A DNA stretch of 64,000 bases from Tillandsia leiboldiana (taxonomy: Eukaryota; Streptophyta; Magnoliopsida; Poales; Bromeliaceae), in the NCBI GenBank assembly GCA_029204045.2, contig CM055065.1:48330025-48394024 (forward strand), written 5' to 3'. Shown piece by piece: positions 12,460 through 24,330 of this stretch. The notes under the pieces were generated by a model that did not search any database, had not been told where the DNA came from, and saw only the letters and a program-made list of their open reading frames with translations. How positions within the stretch are numbered: position 1 is the first letter of the stretch; every line of letters begins with the position of its first letter. A program made the position numbers and the translations under genes.

Positions 12460-12470
<11 letters not shown>
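11806..12470. repeat. Array of 15-bp palindromes upstream of the transposase
   Basis: Some 25 units of CTCTCACWGTGAGAG, usually joined by ATC or ATCAAG, fill 11806-11925 and 12028-12470 with a ~100-bp unique gap. Units alternate between centre A (CACAGTG) and centre T (CACTGTG). The array begins about 50 bp upstream of the transposase ATG, so it occupies its promoter region. The left TIR has only about four units, so the array has expanded on one side. The outer units form part of the right TIR. Confidence 0.9.
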
Positions 12471-12511
<41 letters not shown>

Positions 12512-13255
12512 TCACAGTTCACAGTGAGAGAGGAGCAATGCGACGGCGAAGGCGGCGACGGCGAAGGCGACGGCGACGGCGACGGCGAGGGGCAATGCGA
12601 CGGCGAGATCGGCACGAGCTCTCTGCGGGTCTGCGGGATGAAGAAGATGAAGAAGATGAAGTGCCGCACACTGCTGCCCGCGCGGGGTTATTGCGGTGAA
12701 GAAGACGCTGAAGCGGTCAGCGCCTTTAACATTAAGTTAAAGGCGCTGATCCGATCAGCGTCTTTAACATTAAGTTAAAAGCCGCTGAACCGCTCAGCGC
12801 CTTTAATGTTTTACACTAAAGGCGCTGAGCCACTCAGCGCCTTTACTCTTTTACACTAAAGGCGTTGAGGCACTCAGCGTCTTTACAGAGAAGCCATATT
12901 TGGCTTACACTGAGGACTTAGCCATTTTTCCACGAAAAATGACTAAGTCCTCGACGCGGTTATAGTATATGCTGAAGGCGCTGAATGAACCAGCGCCTTC
13001 AGCATATATCATGAAGGCGCTGAAGCGATCAGCGCCTTCACAATATTCCTATGAAGGCGCTGATCCATTCAGCGCCTTCACATTGGCATGAAGGCGCTGA
13101 GGGGTTGTGAAGGCGCTGACCGCTTCAGCGCCTTCACGTTGTCTGCCCAGCGTGGCGCCGAGGTGGCAAAAGTAGGGTTAGTTTTGCAAAAAAAATTTTC
13201 ATAGGGTTAGTTTGCAAATTTGAATGTTTGGGAGGGTTATTTTTAAAAAATCCCC
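12430..13255 (-). repeat. Right long TIR of the MULE
   Basis: This is the inverted copy of the left TIR with the same order: (GA)n tract 12464-12510, a GACGGC-rich segment, inner palindromes, central hairpin 12912-12952, outer palindromes and AT-rich tip. Relative to the left arm it lacks about 25 bp around 13100. The terminal TCCCC at 13255 is 47 bp from the start codon of the next gene. Confidence 0.87.
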
Positions 13256-13302
13256 GACAAGAGATAGGAAGAACTCTGCGAACCAGCGATTAGAAAACAA
13301 CG
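13256..13302 (+). promoter_or_regulatory. Remnant 5' leader of the asparaginyl-tRNA synthetase gene
   Basis: Only 47 bp separate the MULE end from the ATG. There is no TATA box in this stretch, so the transcription start either lies here without core elements or falls inside the MULE TIR. The original promoter has been displaced to the far side of the 13-kb element or lost. Confidence 0.5.
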
Positions 13303-16300
13303 ATGATGGCGGCCGCCGCCCCCGCCGCCCTAATCCGCGGCCGCTCCGCCGGGCGTCTCCTCCTCGTCCACCGCCGCACCCGAAACCCTAAAACCCTTCC
13401 CCGTAGATCCACCGCCTCTCTACGCCCCCTGCCTCCCCCTCCTCATCCTCCTCCTCTCATCCCCAACGCTGCTCCTTCGAGGTGGAGGCTCTTCTGCAGC
13501 GGCACCGTCTCCGCCGACGCCGACCCGGCGGCGCCGCCGGAGGCGGCGGCGGCGGCGGAGAGCGTGCGCGAGTTCCGGAGGCGGCTGAGAATAGCGGGCG
13601 TGAAGGGCGGGGCGAGCGAGGGGCTGGAGTGGTTGGGGAAGGAGCTCCTGATCAGGGGATGGGTCCGGACTTGTCGGGTGCAGAGTAGCGTCACGTTTAT
13701 CGAGGTGAGGATGCGGCATTACATCTTCTCTTTGTTGTTTTATGCATCAGTTCATCTTTTATGTGTTCTTGTGTTAGGGGCCATACATTTTTACCTTTTA
13801 TGTGCTCTTGTAGCTGAATTACTTAGGAATGGGTTAAAATTAAATTTTGCTTGGCGTTGGAAGATGCAGTTTTCGGCTTAGATAACTATTGTTTCATCTT
13901 TAATTAGATATTACTTTATTGCAGGCATTTAAGCATTAAGGATTTCTCAATAGTGGCTTTCTCTGCTCCTTCAAGACCCATATCATTACAATTGAAACAC
14001 GAAATCTGCAAAATAATGGTGTGGAAGGAGTGGAGCATCAGTTATTGTATAGGTGAATAGTTATAGTCTCTGAGTATAATATATCTAATATATTTCCTCT
14101 ATGTATGATTGAAGATCATTTGTCCCTTGCTTTAAGGGGTTGAAAATAGATTTGCAAAAGAGTACTGAATTATCTTGTCACTCCCTGGGATTCTTTTTTA
14201 AAATCTTTTTTACGGAAAACAGCGAAAAACGTATATATATTTATACTTTTAAACAAACATCAAAGACACCCCGAAACGTGCACAAACCCACCACATTGAT
14301 AGAGACTCGGATAGAGTTTTTTATTGTACATGTACGGCGTAGCATCTGGAATACAAACATCAACCACACATGCCACCACACAGAAAACAACGACAACAAC
14401 AATAAACAGGTAGCGGAAGGATGAATACATCTAAGTATCTATCAACAGGTAGATAATCAATGAATGCTAAGAATCAACATATATCCACTAGTATGAGTCA
14501 CTTAATTTCAACAATCAAAAATTACTAGATGATTTGGAAAGAGAAAATCAGTGAGAAAATTTTGCTTCGTCATCTCAAGTCATCTGTTATCTGAAGTAAT
14601 AGTAGAAATGGTCTCAATTTTGGCCCCTCAAACTGTTGTAGAAAGCTAGAGAATTGATAGGCCAACAAGCTTCGGACATACATGGGAAAAAATTTATTTA
14701 CGGTTCAATTTAATCAATTTGAATAAAACTACAAAATTGTACGTTGTGTAGACATGAAAGTGTTATGAAATTAGGTCCACTCGGTTAATCGGATTGAACC
14801 ATCAATTTCCTAGAAAATGTTATGTAATTAGGTTTACTCTGTTAATTGGATTGAACAATCAATTTCCTAGAAAATTATTATGTACAATTGTGAAAAGTAA
14901 TTTTTCCCATTATGAGCTTATGTAAAATTTATCCATTATTTTTTAATTCATTGTATGTTCTTCCTTTCTTGCTATCTTTTACACTCAAATCATCAACATG
15001 TACTAGCACACACACGCACTAATTTTTTCTATTTAGTTCATTGTGCTTAAGCTCTTCAGTTTTGAAAAACCTACTTCATCGCATGGAAAGATAGGTAATT
15101 GCGAGAAGCATCTCTTAATTAAATTTGTTGTAGCATGTGCTTAAGTAAAAATTTGTTGTAGCATGTAAATTTAAATGTGATTTTGTTGTTCTTTCGCTTC
15201 CCCGGCCAAAAATATATTATCATTATTTGTTGTTTCATCAATCTTTGAATTTTCTTCTACTTCACACTATTTAGGTAAATGATGGTTCTTGCCTCTCCAA
15301 TATGCAATGTGTAATGACCCCTGATGCTGAAGGCTATGAGCAGGTAGCAATCTTTCTTTTTCTTGTCGGCTTAATCTATCTTGTTGTATAATAACTAATA
15401 AGCTTAGACCTTTTTAAAATTGTATAAACTGTGTTCATATCTAGCATTGAATTATTATTGTTTTGGAGGAATTGAATTTTTGCCCAATTTGCGGAGAATT
15501 AATTGATGGTTTAGCATTGTTATGATGAGAAAATTTATGCATTTTTGTACTGAGTATTTCAATAGGTGGAATTAGGAACTGTAACAACTGGGGCATCTGT
15601 ACTAGTAGAGGGAGTTGTGGTTAGCAGTCAAGGTGCTAAGCAGAAAGTGGAACTGAAGGTAGCAAGGCTTGTCATGGTAATTAACTGACCTCAACTCCTT
15701 GTTCTTTCCTTTTGAAATCATGTGTTGAGCTCTTTAACCAGTGGATCTATTTTATGATGATGTAATTTTTTTTAGAAAGTAATTATTTCGGCATCTCTTC
15801 GGTTATCTTAAATATGACGGCTGCCATTTTTGAGAACTTAAAAGGATGAATTACACAATTGTTCATTGGATTTATCGTGAACTTTCATTTAGGTTGCCCA
15901 ACCTTATTTTGTTACAGTTGGGATTGAACTTTAAATTTCTGTTTTGCTCGGGTTACCTGTCAGACAATTTAATTTCTCTAACAGAGGAATGACATGATTT
16001 CTGACTCAGCTACAATGTCATCGACAGGCTATGATATGGTAGTTGATTCAATTGCCACATCATCTATGAAAAATGATATGACATCAAAATCCGCAGCCAT
16101 GTCATCTCCAAGAGATGACGTGGTAGCTAAATCAGCTATCCATCCTTTAGGAAAATTAGATGGGAGTTAAATTGAGTGACCCAATTGAAATAGAAATTGA
16201 ATTTCAATGACTACATAGCAACAAACGGAAGTTCGGTGATCTAGGTGAAACTTCATGATAAGTTAAATGACCAATGATGTAATTTACTCTAGCTGAAAAA

Positions 16301-19300
16301 ATAAAAATTCAGGAGAGCATGAGGTATACATTTTACTATAATCTGGACTGAAATATAGCTAATCTTTGCACATTTCATAGATTTAGTGAGGCATCTATTG
16401 GACAAGCATCTTGACATGCATATTTCTGGTGGGTTTTTTTTTTTCCTTTTCGGTCATGGAAATCACATTTCTTTTATCTTTTCCTCTTTTTCTTGCAGAT
16501 TGGGAAATGTGACCCGTTGACGTATCCTATACAAAAGAAAAGAGCAAGCAGAGAATTTTTGAGAACCATAGCTCATCTTCGTCCTCGAACAAATACATTC
16601 GGCTCAGTATGGTCTCTTTCTTTCGCCAATTTATTGTTGTGCTTTTCATTCCTGTAGTAACTATCAGTAGATTTTCTATACATAAGTAACAAAAAAGAAG
16701 TATATGTGTGATATATACCCCTACTAAATTATTTTGTTTACATGTATACCCATGCAAAATCTGAATTTTCGTGTATGCTCCTCAAAAACTTACTGTTGTA
16801 TATACCCATATACTTTGAGATTAACAGAGAAGGATGACACCCAACATATATTAAGGGTCATTTTGTAAGAAAATGCACTTTTGTGTGTGTGTATGAACAT
16901 TCAGATTCTAAAGTGCTATATATTGGAATAAATGATTTTGTTGGGATATATATTTAGCTCCCTTATGTTTTTCGTATGGCACTTATTATTACAAGCTTGT
17001 TTTGTTGGTGTAATATAAAAGTGATGATTTTGTACCATTTGGTGCTTATTTAGGTCACAAGAGTGAGGAATGCATTGGCTTATGCAACTCACAAATTTTT
17101 CCAAGAAAATGGATTTGTTTGGATCTCTAGCCCAATTATCACTGCTTCAGATTGTGAAGGAGCGGGAGAACAATTCTGTGTTACTACTTTGGTATGCATT
17201 TCGCTGTTTTCATTACTTTGAACAAACTTTTAATTGTGTGCACATGTCGCAGCTGTTGTGAACACTGTAAATTGTGTATCCTGTATAAGTTAATATTATA
17301 TCTGATGATGAAAATTTCAGCATTATCTTGAGATTCTTTTAGCTTTAAGTGCAATGATGAAAACTTCAGTATGAAATTAAAACCTGTGTGACAGTTTACC
17401 AAAGAAAGCAAATCAATATATTTAAGGGTAGTGAAATAATTTAATAAAGTGAAAAGCTTACTTGAATGATTCGCTTAACCATTTTTGTTCAATATTTTTC
17501 ATGGCATCATAGTATGCTAGAAATAGAATAATGAGTGTCATAGAGAGATTGTAGCAAGAGATAGTGACACCGATGCTGATTGCAAATTTCCATTTGAGAG
17601 CAATGAGAGAAGAATTAGTATAATTTTGTTAGAGTGACATAATGATCATTAACAATTTCAAATTCATGCGTCTATATGACGGATTTAAACACTTATATGA
17701 TGTTTTTTTACTTTCTTGTCACTGATTTTTGTATATATGACAGATGTCTGGTTGGCTTTTTCTTTTACTTTCTTGTCTCTATTTTTGCATGTATGACAGA
17801 TGTCAAACGCTCGTGAAGGTAATGATTGCCCAATAAGTACCATTCCTACTACTAAGGATGGTAAAGTTGATTGGTCACAGGTGAGGGCTATCTAATATTA
17901 TATATGCCTCTTAGTATTCATGTTCTATCTGTTACTATATGCCTATTAGTACTTACTAGTGTAGTGATCCGCGCGATGCAGCGGACATATATTATTATAG
18001 CTAAATTAATACTAAATTTATTGCAACAATATAAACAAATTATTCTAAAATTTCGATATAGATCAATTCAATATCAAATCACGGAATGAAATCATGCTAC
18101 GACAAATTTAGGGCACTCACCAGAATCTCGCCCTTTTGCAACAATATAATCATGTGTTGAAATACGATTTATCGGAAAATCAGAGAAATATACCAGCAGA
18201 TAAAAAATAAATCGTTGTAATAAATCGCCAACGATTTCTGTAGAAGAATAAAATAAAATTGGTAAAAAATTAAAATACGTACATAGTAAGTGATAAAATA
18301 AAGTATTAGGTAAAAAAATTGCATTAGGGTTTACAGTAACACCAAATAGAAAAAATATGATATAGGTTCCTGAGGCAAAAAATAAAAATAAAATTGCATG
18401 ATGTTTCTGTAAAGAATCGCTCACAAAGAATCAAAAGAAAGGGGCGGTGATTTTTACCTCTCGAGGTGACGACGCACTTGAAGACAACGGCAGCACGCTC
18501 CCACGTTCTATGGCGGGGCAATGTCAGCAACAGGGCGCGAAAAACTCCACCAAGATCATTCCAGGAGAGCCCAAAACCAACCACTAAAACTCTTGATTCA
18601 ACCACTGCTGCCACCGCCACATCGATTTCCACAATCATTGCCTACGCCCCTGGCTCCACCATTACCATCTTGGTTTCCACCGCCATCACGTTCACCGCCT
18701 CCACTACCGCTACGACCACGCCGCCGAAGCATCTTGTACGGGGTTTATAAAAACTCCACAAAAAAAAAAAAAAAAAAAGGTAGGGTTGTGAAGAGTTGGG
18801 GGAAGCGGATGTCATATAAGAAGAAAATGCAATTAACACCATGCTTAATTAATTTATTAAATGGCAATTATGATTTGTTGAAACATCAAACGTCACCACC
18901 ACCACAATAATTTAATAATGTATGTGGTGGAGATTATTATTAAATTAATCAATGCATGCATGTGGGGAGGTGAAGGGATGGATGTTAGAGAAGAAGAGAA
19001 GACAGTGAGGGGAGGTGAGAGATTGAGAAAGAAAGAGTAGATAATTATTGTAAAAAAAAAAAATTAAAAATATTCTAAACTATGGAGAATGTGCCACGTC
19101 ACCTTAAAAATATGAGAATTCATAATATGGTATAGATGTTTCTCTGTTTCCTTGATTTTGGTCAACATTGATTTCTGATTTGAGATTCTGCCCTCTTTAA
19201 GATGACTAATGGCATTTGGCAGTTTTACAAAGAACAACTATCATCAAGCTGCACAAATTTTATGGTCAATTATGAATTTGATCCTTTGAAGTTTAATTCT

Positions 19301-22300
19301 GAAGTAAACAATGACTTCAGATTTTCAATTTCTGACAATAGATTACTTAAAGATTGCCTTACGTAAGAGTTAAGTCAGTACATCAGTCTACTGATTGACA
19401 AAGAATGCTACGTGCGGCTCAGCATAATCATTACAGTTGCTGATGAGCCTGACGTGATTGATTTCTGAGGTTGGCGCTGTTAGAGAAGTTTATGATGATG
19501 ATGCCGTCATGCTTTTTTCTTTCGTTACGTGGCAGACTAATGGAAGGACCAAATGCTATACAGAACGAACTTCGTAGACTAAATTATTAATAGTCTAAAT
19601 GAATCGGAGTCAAACTTCTGGGACTCACTTCGTAACGAACCCGATAATTTGTCTTGTCGTGTATAATTTTGTATAAATGACATGTTAGAATTTACGAACA
19701 TTTACTTTTCAATATTAAATCTTCTGACGTTCTGGATGTGGAAGTGCTGATTTGTTTTGGAGCTTTGCTTTCATTTTGCTGATTATGTGAGCATAACTTA
19801 TGCAACAAGAACCGTGACCTGTCATCTTTTTTGCTTTTAGGACTTCTTTGGGAAACCGGCATTCTTGACAGTGTCTGGCCAACTAAATGCTGAAACATAT
19901 GCATCCTCTCTTTCTGATGTATGTTTTCTTTTCTCTATCAGGCCACCATGCACACTTTCACAATCTATAAATTTTCATTATTTTGATTACCATTATATCA
20001 TTTCCCTTAAAATTTGTTAATTTGCCTCCAGGTATACACATTTGGTCCTACATTTAGGGCAGAAAATTCTAACACCTCAAGACATCTAGCTGAATTTTGG
20101 GTAAATTACAATTTACCACCCTTTCAGAGTTTTTCTTTTTGAGGTAATATGCCCAGTTCTTGAAAATTTTGAACATTGGGTCTTACATTCTCTATCTTAT
20201 GCAAAGATGATTGAACCTGAGCTTGCCTTCGCCGATCTGAATGATGACATGGCCTGTGCAACTGCCTATCTCCAGTATGTAGTAGGTTTTCTCTTCAGAT
20301 CTATGAGCATTTGCTTGATGCATATGTCAAAATAATGGTTCTTTTACTATGTGTGAGGTCTTTAGTTGTACCCTGCGAAATCCTTTATTCATATATATAC
20401 ATGCTCTGTAAAATCAGAATTTTTGTGTGTACCCCTTGAGCAATTTCTTATGAGAGTACTTTGTCCTAATCTGGATAATCATCAATTCATGGGCAAAATT
20501 AAGTTTTGTAATTTTAAAAAAAAACTATCTAAAAGGGTAAGCTTTTGTTAGTACAAGGGAATACATGCAAATAAATTGTGTTTTCAAGGGGCATGCATGA
20601 AAATGCCAATTTTTGAGGGGGATATGTATATGTGAAGAGATAATTTTGCAAGGGTATGCATGTAAATGACTTCTTTTTATATCTTTTGTTTTGGTATGAA
20701 GAAGTCCCTTCATTATCTTTTTATTTGTTCTTAGTAGCTTTCCTATTTTAATGTTTATCTTTTTCTGCAGGTAAAATTTGTTCTAGAAAACTGCAAAGAA
20801 GATATGGATTTCTTTAATACATGGATTGAGAAAGGAATAATAGACAGATTAAATGTATATTCTCTAGTTAATTTCTTTGACTCTATTTGTAGGTTCCTTT
20901 GTAATGGCAAATGTGGAGCAAAACAATTTGTACAGCTATTTTGTCTTGCATTCAATATTTTCTTTACTGTTGTTCGCAGGATGTGGCTGAGAAAAATTTT
21001 GTTCAGCTGACATATTCGGATGCAATTGAACTGCTTATTAGAGCTAAAAGAAAATTTGAGTTCCCGGTAATGTATTTCTATAAAATTATCTTCGATTGTC
21101 CTTGGATTTGTATAAGCTATTATTTATCGTGAAATAAAATTATCTGCTTAATCTTCCACATATTTCTAACGTTATATTTATTCTCGTCTTTTCGTAGATG
21201 GCCACAAGATTTTAATATGCTTGGAGATAATATTAAAATTTACATTTATGTTGGGCTAAATGCAGAGACACCCCTTGGACTTTATTGCTTTTGCCAACTG
21301 ACCCTAAACTTTTAATTAGAAAAGCTGAAAGGTTGATTTAAAAATAAAAGAAATTCTTACCCGAATGCTTCTAATTGATAGGTGAAGTGGGGATTGGATT
21401 TGCAAAGTGAGCATGAAAGATACATCACGGAGATTGCTTTTGGCGGGCGACCAGTTATTATCAGAGACTATCCGAAGGTATGTAGTATTAAAAAGGCTTG
21501 ATTTAGTCATCTCGAGAAGATATTTGTAATCTATCTCTCAGGTTTCGTTTTGCTGCTAGGAAATTAAAGCTTTCTATATGAGGCAAAATGTTGATGGGAA
21601 GACGGTCGCTGCTATGGATCTGCTGGTTCCTAGGGTAACTACAAACTATTGTTCTAGATATCACCTACGCACCTATTTTCAGATGTACATTTGTACATAC
21701 ATAAATTGTATACAATTGCATAAACCCATTTATAAATCCTCATGAAAATACAAACAAAACCCACATACCTATATACCTATATACCTATTCATGTATATAT
21801 AGTCTTATGTAGGTACTTAACTGTGTATATTTATGTATGTATGCATGCATGTATGTAGTTAGTCTCTTCTTTAGATTCTTAAGACTGATATACGTATTTT
21901 GCGTATATGTAAGAAACTTTTGCTTAACGGATTTCTGTTAAATGCTTTTCAGTTGAACTCAACATAATGATCAGAATCCATTGCAGGTTGGTGAGCTTAT
22001 TGGTGGAAGCCAAAGAGAAGAGCGTCTTGATTATCTGGAAGCTCGATTGGATGAGTTGAATCTCAACAAGGAAAGCTACTGGTGGTACCTCGATCTTCGA
22101 CGCTTTGGCTCAGGTTGGAATTCCTGCTCATCTTTATAGCCAAAATCTTGGCTCTATTTCTCATTGATGTTCATGAAATATCTTGATTTGCAATATGTTG
22201 TTTATGATATTATACATCTGGATGTTTTCTTGGACTATTTGCATACCAATGACCAAAGTGCCTATTTGGCCTTTCTTCTGGAATGGCTTCTTTAAGAGTG

Positions 22301-22717
22301 TTTCGCAAACAAAATTTCTACTGCTTTTGCTGTGGCTTGAATCTGAAATGAGTTTCTAGGTTCCAAAAGCAGAAGATTTAAGCTCAAGCTTCTGCCTCTA
22401 CTTACTGCTGCTGCCAGAAAAGGATTCTAACTGAAATTGTAGCAAGCGCTTACTAATACTTAAATAGTGCCTCTCCAGAAACTCCAGCTGGGCCAAACAT
22501 TCCCTAATACTCAAAATCTTATTGCTTGATTTGAGTTTATTTTCCCGATAACATATTACTAGTCTCTATTGTTCCTTTTTTTTTTTTGGCGCCTGTTTCA
22601 GTTCCTCATGCTGGTTTTGGCCTGGGATTCGAACGACTTGTACAGTTGGCAACCGGAATTGAGAATATAAGGGATGCAATTCCTTTCCCTCGGGCTCCTG
22701 GCTCCGCAGAATTTTAA
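13303..22717 (+). CDS. OVA8: Asparaginyl-tRNA synthetase, chloroplastic/mitochondrial
   Basis: Fifteen exons with GT-AG introns join in one frame to 571 aa: 13303-13704, 15275-15343, 15566-15676, 16499-16606, 17054-17191, 17800-17880, 19841-19918, 20032-20100, 20207-20281, 20771-20854, 20980-21066, 21382-21477, 21560-21634, 21987-22113, 22602-22717. The first ~65 residues are Arg/Ser/Pro-rich and lack acids, fitting a dual plastid/mitochondrial transit peptide. An OB-fold anticodon-binding domain follows (GWVRTCRVQSSVTFIE onward), then the class II catalytic core: motif 1 around P257 (WISSPIIT), motif 2 R338/E340 (FRAENSNTSRH) and motif 3 R545 (GFGLGFERL). The C-terminus AIPFPRAPGSAEF is that of the bacterial-type AsnRS. 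It charges organellar tRNA-Asn with asparagine using ATP. The length matches the plant organellar enzyme (~570 aa) and no lesion was seen. The symbol follows the Arabidopsis orthologue and is assigned by recognition. The tight upstream MULE and intronic transposons are the oddities. Confidence 0.93.
14164..14430. mobile_element. LTR-end fragment in intron 1
   Basis: This stretch is similar in order and wording to 62210-62400 (GAACGTGCACAGACCCGCCAC-type core, then a CAACAACAA-rich tail). It therefore looks like a fragment of the same gypsy LTR family as the one starting at 62144. It lies wholly within intron 1 of the synthetase gene. A separate 2 x ~58-bp tandem duplication lies further on at 14761-14875. 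Confidence 0.5.
15849..16285. mobile_element. Foldback/MITE-like element in intron 3
   Basis: The start AATTACACAATTGTTCATTG and the end, read in reverse complement as AAATTACATCATTGGTCATT, are inverted similar arms extending about 60 bp (both include GAA.TTTCA.CTAG-like words). The interior has degenerate repeats around ATGTCATC. There is no coding capacity. Boundaries are by eye and no TSD was resolved. Confidence 0.5.
16690..16900. mobile_element. Short MITE-like copy in intron 4
   Basis: It contains TATACCC words, then CATGCAAAATCTGAATTTTC and TGTATGCTCCTCAAAAA, with matching inverted TATATACCC words downstream. The same phrase set recurs in intron 9 (20360-20690), so both are probably copies of one small family. 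Confidence 0.45.
17956..19136 (-). mobile_element. Non-autonomous Helitron in intron 6
   Basis: Read on the minus strand the element starts TCTATACCATATTATGAATT at 19136 and ends CTAG at 17956. A GC hairpin (CCGC...GCGG, 17969-17984) lies 9 nt before the terminal CTAG. The host base before the 5' TC is A and the base after CTAG is T, the Helitron A|T target. It has no Rep/helicase gene. A C/G-richer segment at ~18430-18770 could be captured gene sequence, but I do not recognise a protein in it. It enlarges intron 6 of the synthetase to about 2 kb without touching the splice sites. Confidence 0.82.
20360..20690. mobile_element. MITE-like inverted-repeat element in intron 9
   Basis: The left arm (GTACCCTGCGAAAT..., CATATATATACATGC, TAAAATCAGAATTTTTGTG) has an imperfect inverted partner at ~20590-20690 (AATGCCAATTTTTGAGG, GATATGTATATGTG, GGGTATGCATGTAAATGAC). 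It is related to the intron 4 insertion. It is non-coding. Confidence 0.5.
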
Positions 22718-23590
22718 TACCAAGAACCATTAGACCAAAAAAAATAAAAAGTCATTATTTCTTGGCATAAGATCACCAAAATGTTTAAATGGGTAATATA
22801 TTTACTGATTGTTTCTTGTAAATCATGCTAAACAAACAGTTGTAATCTTATCAGCCGGACATAGCGAAGTCGTCAAAAACAAACATTCAAGCTAAATTTT
22901 TTGTGTATTTTACTGTGGAGTGGTGAACAATTTTGCTGTAAATTTGACAATCTGAATGAATTTGTATTTCTTTTTGGAGCTTCGTGATAACTTCTCATTG
23001 TGTTCTAACCTGAATAGATAGGGAAACAAAAATCCTAAGGATCTACTGTCTCCAATGCCTGTGTTCGGTGAGAAGGCGATCGCCGCAATCATATGATGCA
23101 AAATGCTTTGTCGGCGCGACTTGGGCTAGAATACTTTTGTTTATGTACTAAGCTGTACACCCACATTGTTTTTGATGACGGACGATAGAATCATCCACAC
23201 TGTTAAAATGGTCTATGGCTTGGCTTCAACATAATTTATTGAACTTATGAATTTTTGTTTCTAAAAAGTTCAAATATTATAGATTATGTGTCAATTTTTT
23301 ATATAAATGTTATATAAATTCTCCGTGAACAGAAACGATGTGAAGGTAGCTTGATACTCGGCATTATTTGGTTCGGAAACAAGGCGGGAAATAAGAAGAA
23401 AAAGAGCTTTATTCGCAAGCCTGTTCAAAAGGCGAAGAAAAAAAAAGAAAAAAAGATTTAACGGTTTATCTTATCTTAAAATAATTTGTTAAGTAAAATT
23501 GCTCCATTCAAAAGAAATAATAATTTTTTTGTTTATTTTCGACCGTTTTAATTATATTTTTGCTCTTCTTCATCACTTGCTAAGAAGAAG
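22718..23590 (+). other. 3' flank of the synthetase gene
   Basis: An AATAAA-like signal (AAAATAAAAAG near 22741) follows the stop codon closely and several AT-rich polyadenylation-like stretches follow. No further gene was recognised. Confidence 0.45.
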
Positions 23591-23642
23591 AGGACGGCGG
23601 AGGCGGAGGCGGAGGCGGAGGTGGAGGCGGAGGCGGAGGCGG
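23591..23642. repeat. (GGAGGC)n microsatellite
   Basis: Roughly eight GGAGGC units with single-base variation form this tract. The poly-Arg/poly-Pro frames across it are artefacts of the repeat. Confidence 0.9.
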
Positions 23643-23679
23643 CTCGTCTTGCCTATGCCCCGTGGAGGGTGCTCCGATA

Positions 23680-24330
23680 GGGGCTGCGTAGGGGCGGGCG
23701 AGGATCTCCTGTCTAACCTCCACCGCACCCGTGCGTGTCGGTAGGGGTGAAGGCGAGTACCTCTGCCTTGCCTCCACTTAATTTTAAAAAATATATTTTT
23801 TAATTAAGTGGAACCCTCGTATGCTTTTTCATACTGAGCGTGGAAAAGGGGACGAGAACGATGACGAGGAGCCCTGCGAAGAAATGCACCCTCACGGGGT
23901 AAAGGCAAGGCAGACTGCCTTCACCGCCCTCTTCTCTGGCATCGCCGTGCTCTCCTCTACTTCTACTTCTATCACACGCATCGCTAGCTCCGGATAGGCG
24001 CAAAAAAAGCATAAGAAAGCAGAAAGAAAGGAGGAAGACAAATAGTATAACTTTTGCCTAAATAGTACAATTTTTATTTAAAAAGTGTAATTCTCATATC
24101 AAAGAGTATAGTTTTTGTCGCAAATGATATAATTTTCATCTAAAACGGTATAAAATTCTTTTGAAATATTACAACTTCTTCTACAGTGCAAAATCCTTCT
24201 CCTCGTCGTCCTATCTCCTTCTCCGCACCTAGTACGAGAAGGGATACTCACCTTCGCCATCCACCGACGTGCGCGGGCGTGGTGGAGGCGAGACAGGAGA
24301 TTCTCGCTCGCCCCTGCGCACCCCTAGCCC
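23680..24330. repeat. Imperfect inverted repeat with ~470-bp loop
   Basis: 23680-23765 (GGGCGGGCGAGGATCTCCTG... to ...GGTGAAGGCGAGTACC) is matched in reverse complement by about 24238-24330 (GGATACTCACCTTCGCCATC... to ...GACAGGAGATTCTCGCTCGC). The loop and right flank hold degenerate ~20-bp repeats of TATAATTTTTGTCTAAAATAG type (24021-24180 and 24408-24515). It could be a foldback element; no TSD was identified. Confidence 0.6.

Larger units (their letters stand above)
121..13255 (-). mobile_element. Composite Mutator-like element (MULE) with transposase and plant-mobile-domain gene
   Basis: The ends are inverted copies: GGGGATTTTTTAAAAATAACC at 121 is mirrored by the sequence ending in TCCCC at 13255. 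The match continues for about 0.85 kb on each side with few differences. Both coding genes lie on the minus strand. The 9 bp flanking the two ends (gctcataat on the left, gacaagaga on the right) do not match, so I see no target-site duplication. A third, more diverged copy of the left end starts at 5512, so the unit looks composite. About 4.5 kb of non-MULE sequence, including a hAT MITE and part of an LTR retrotransposon, sits between the two left ends. Near-identity of the outer TIRs suggests recent activity or gene conversion. Confidence 0.8.

Noticed and set aside
13420..13719. Minus-strand frames opposite exon 1 of the synthetase gene
   Set aside because: Shadow frames of a GC-rich exon.
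18466..18910. Thr/Ser- and Pro-rich frames within the Helitron
   Set aside because: No recognisable domain; low-complexity composition. Kept only as possible captured sequence in the Helitron entry.
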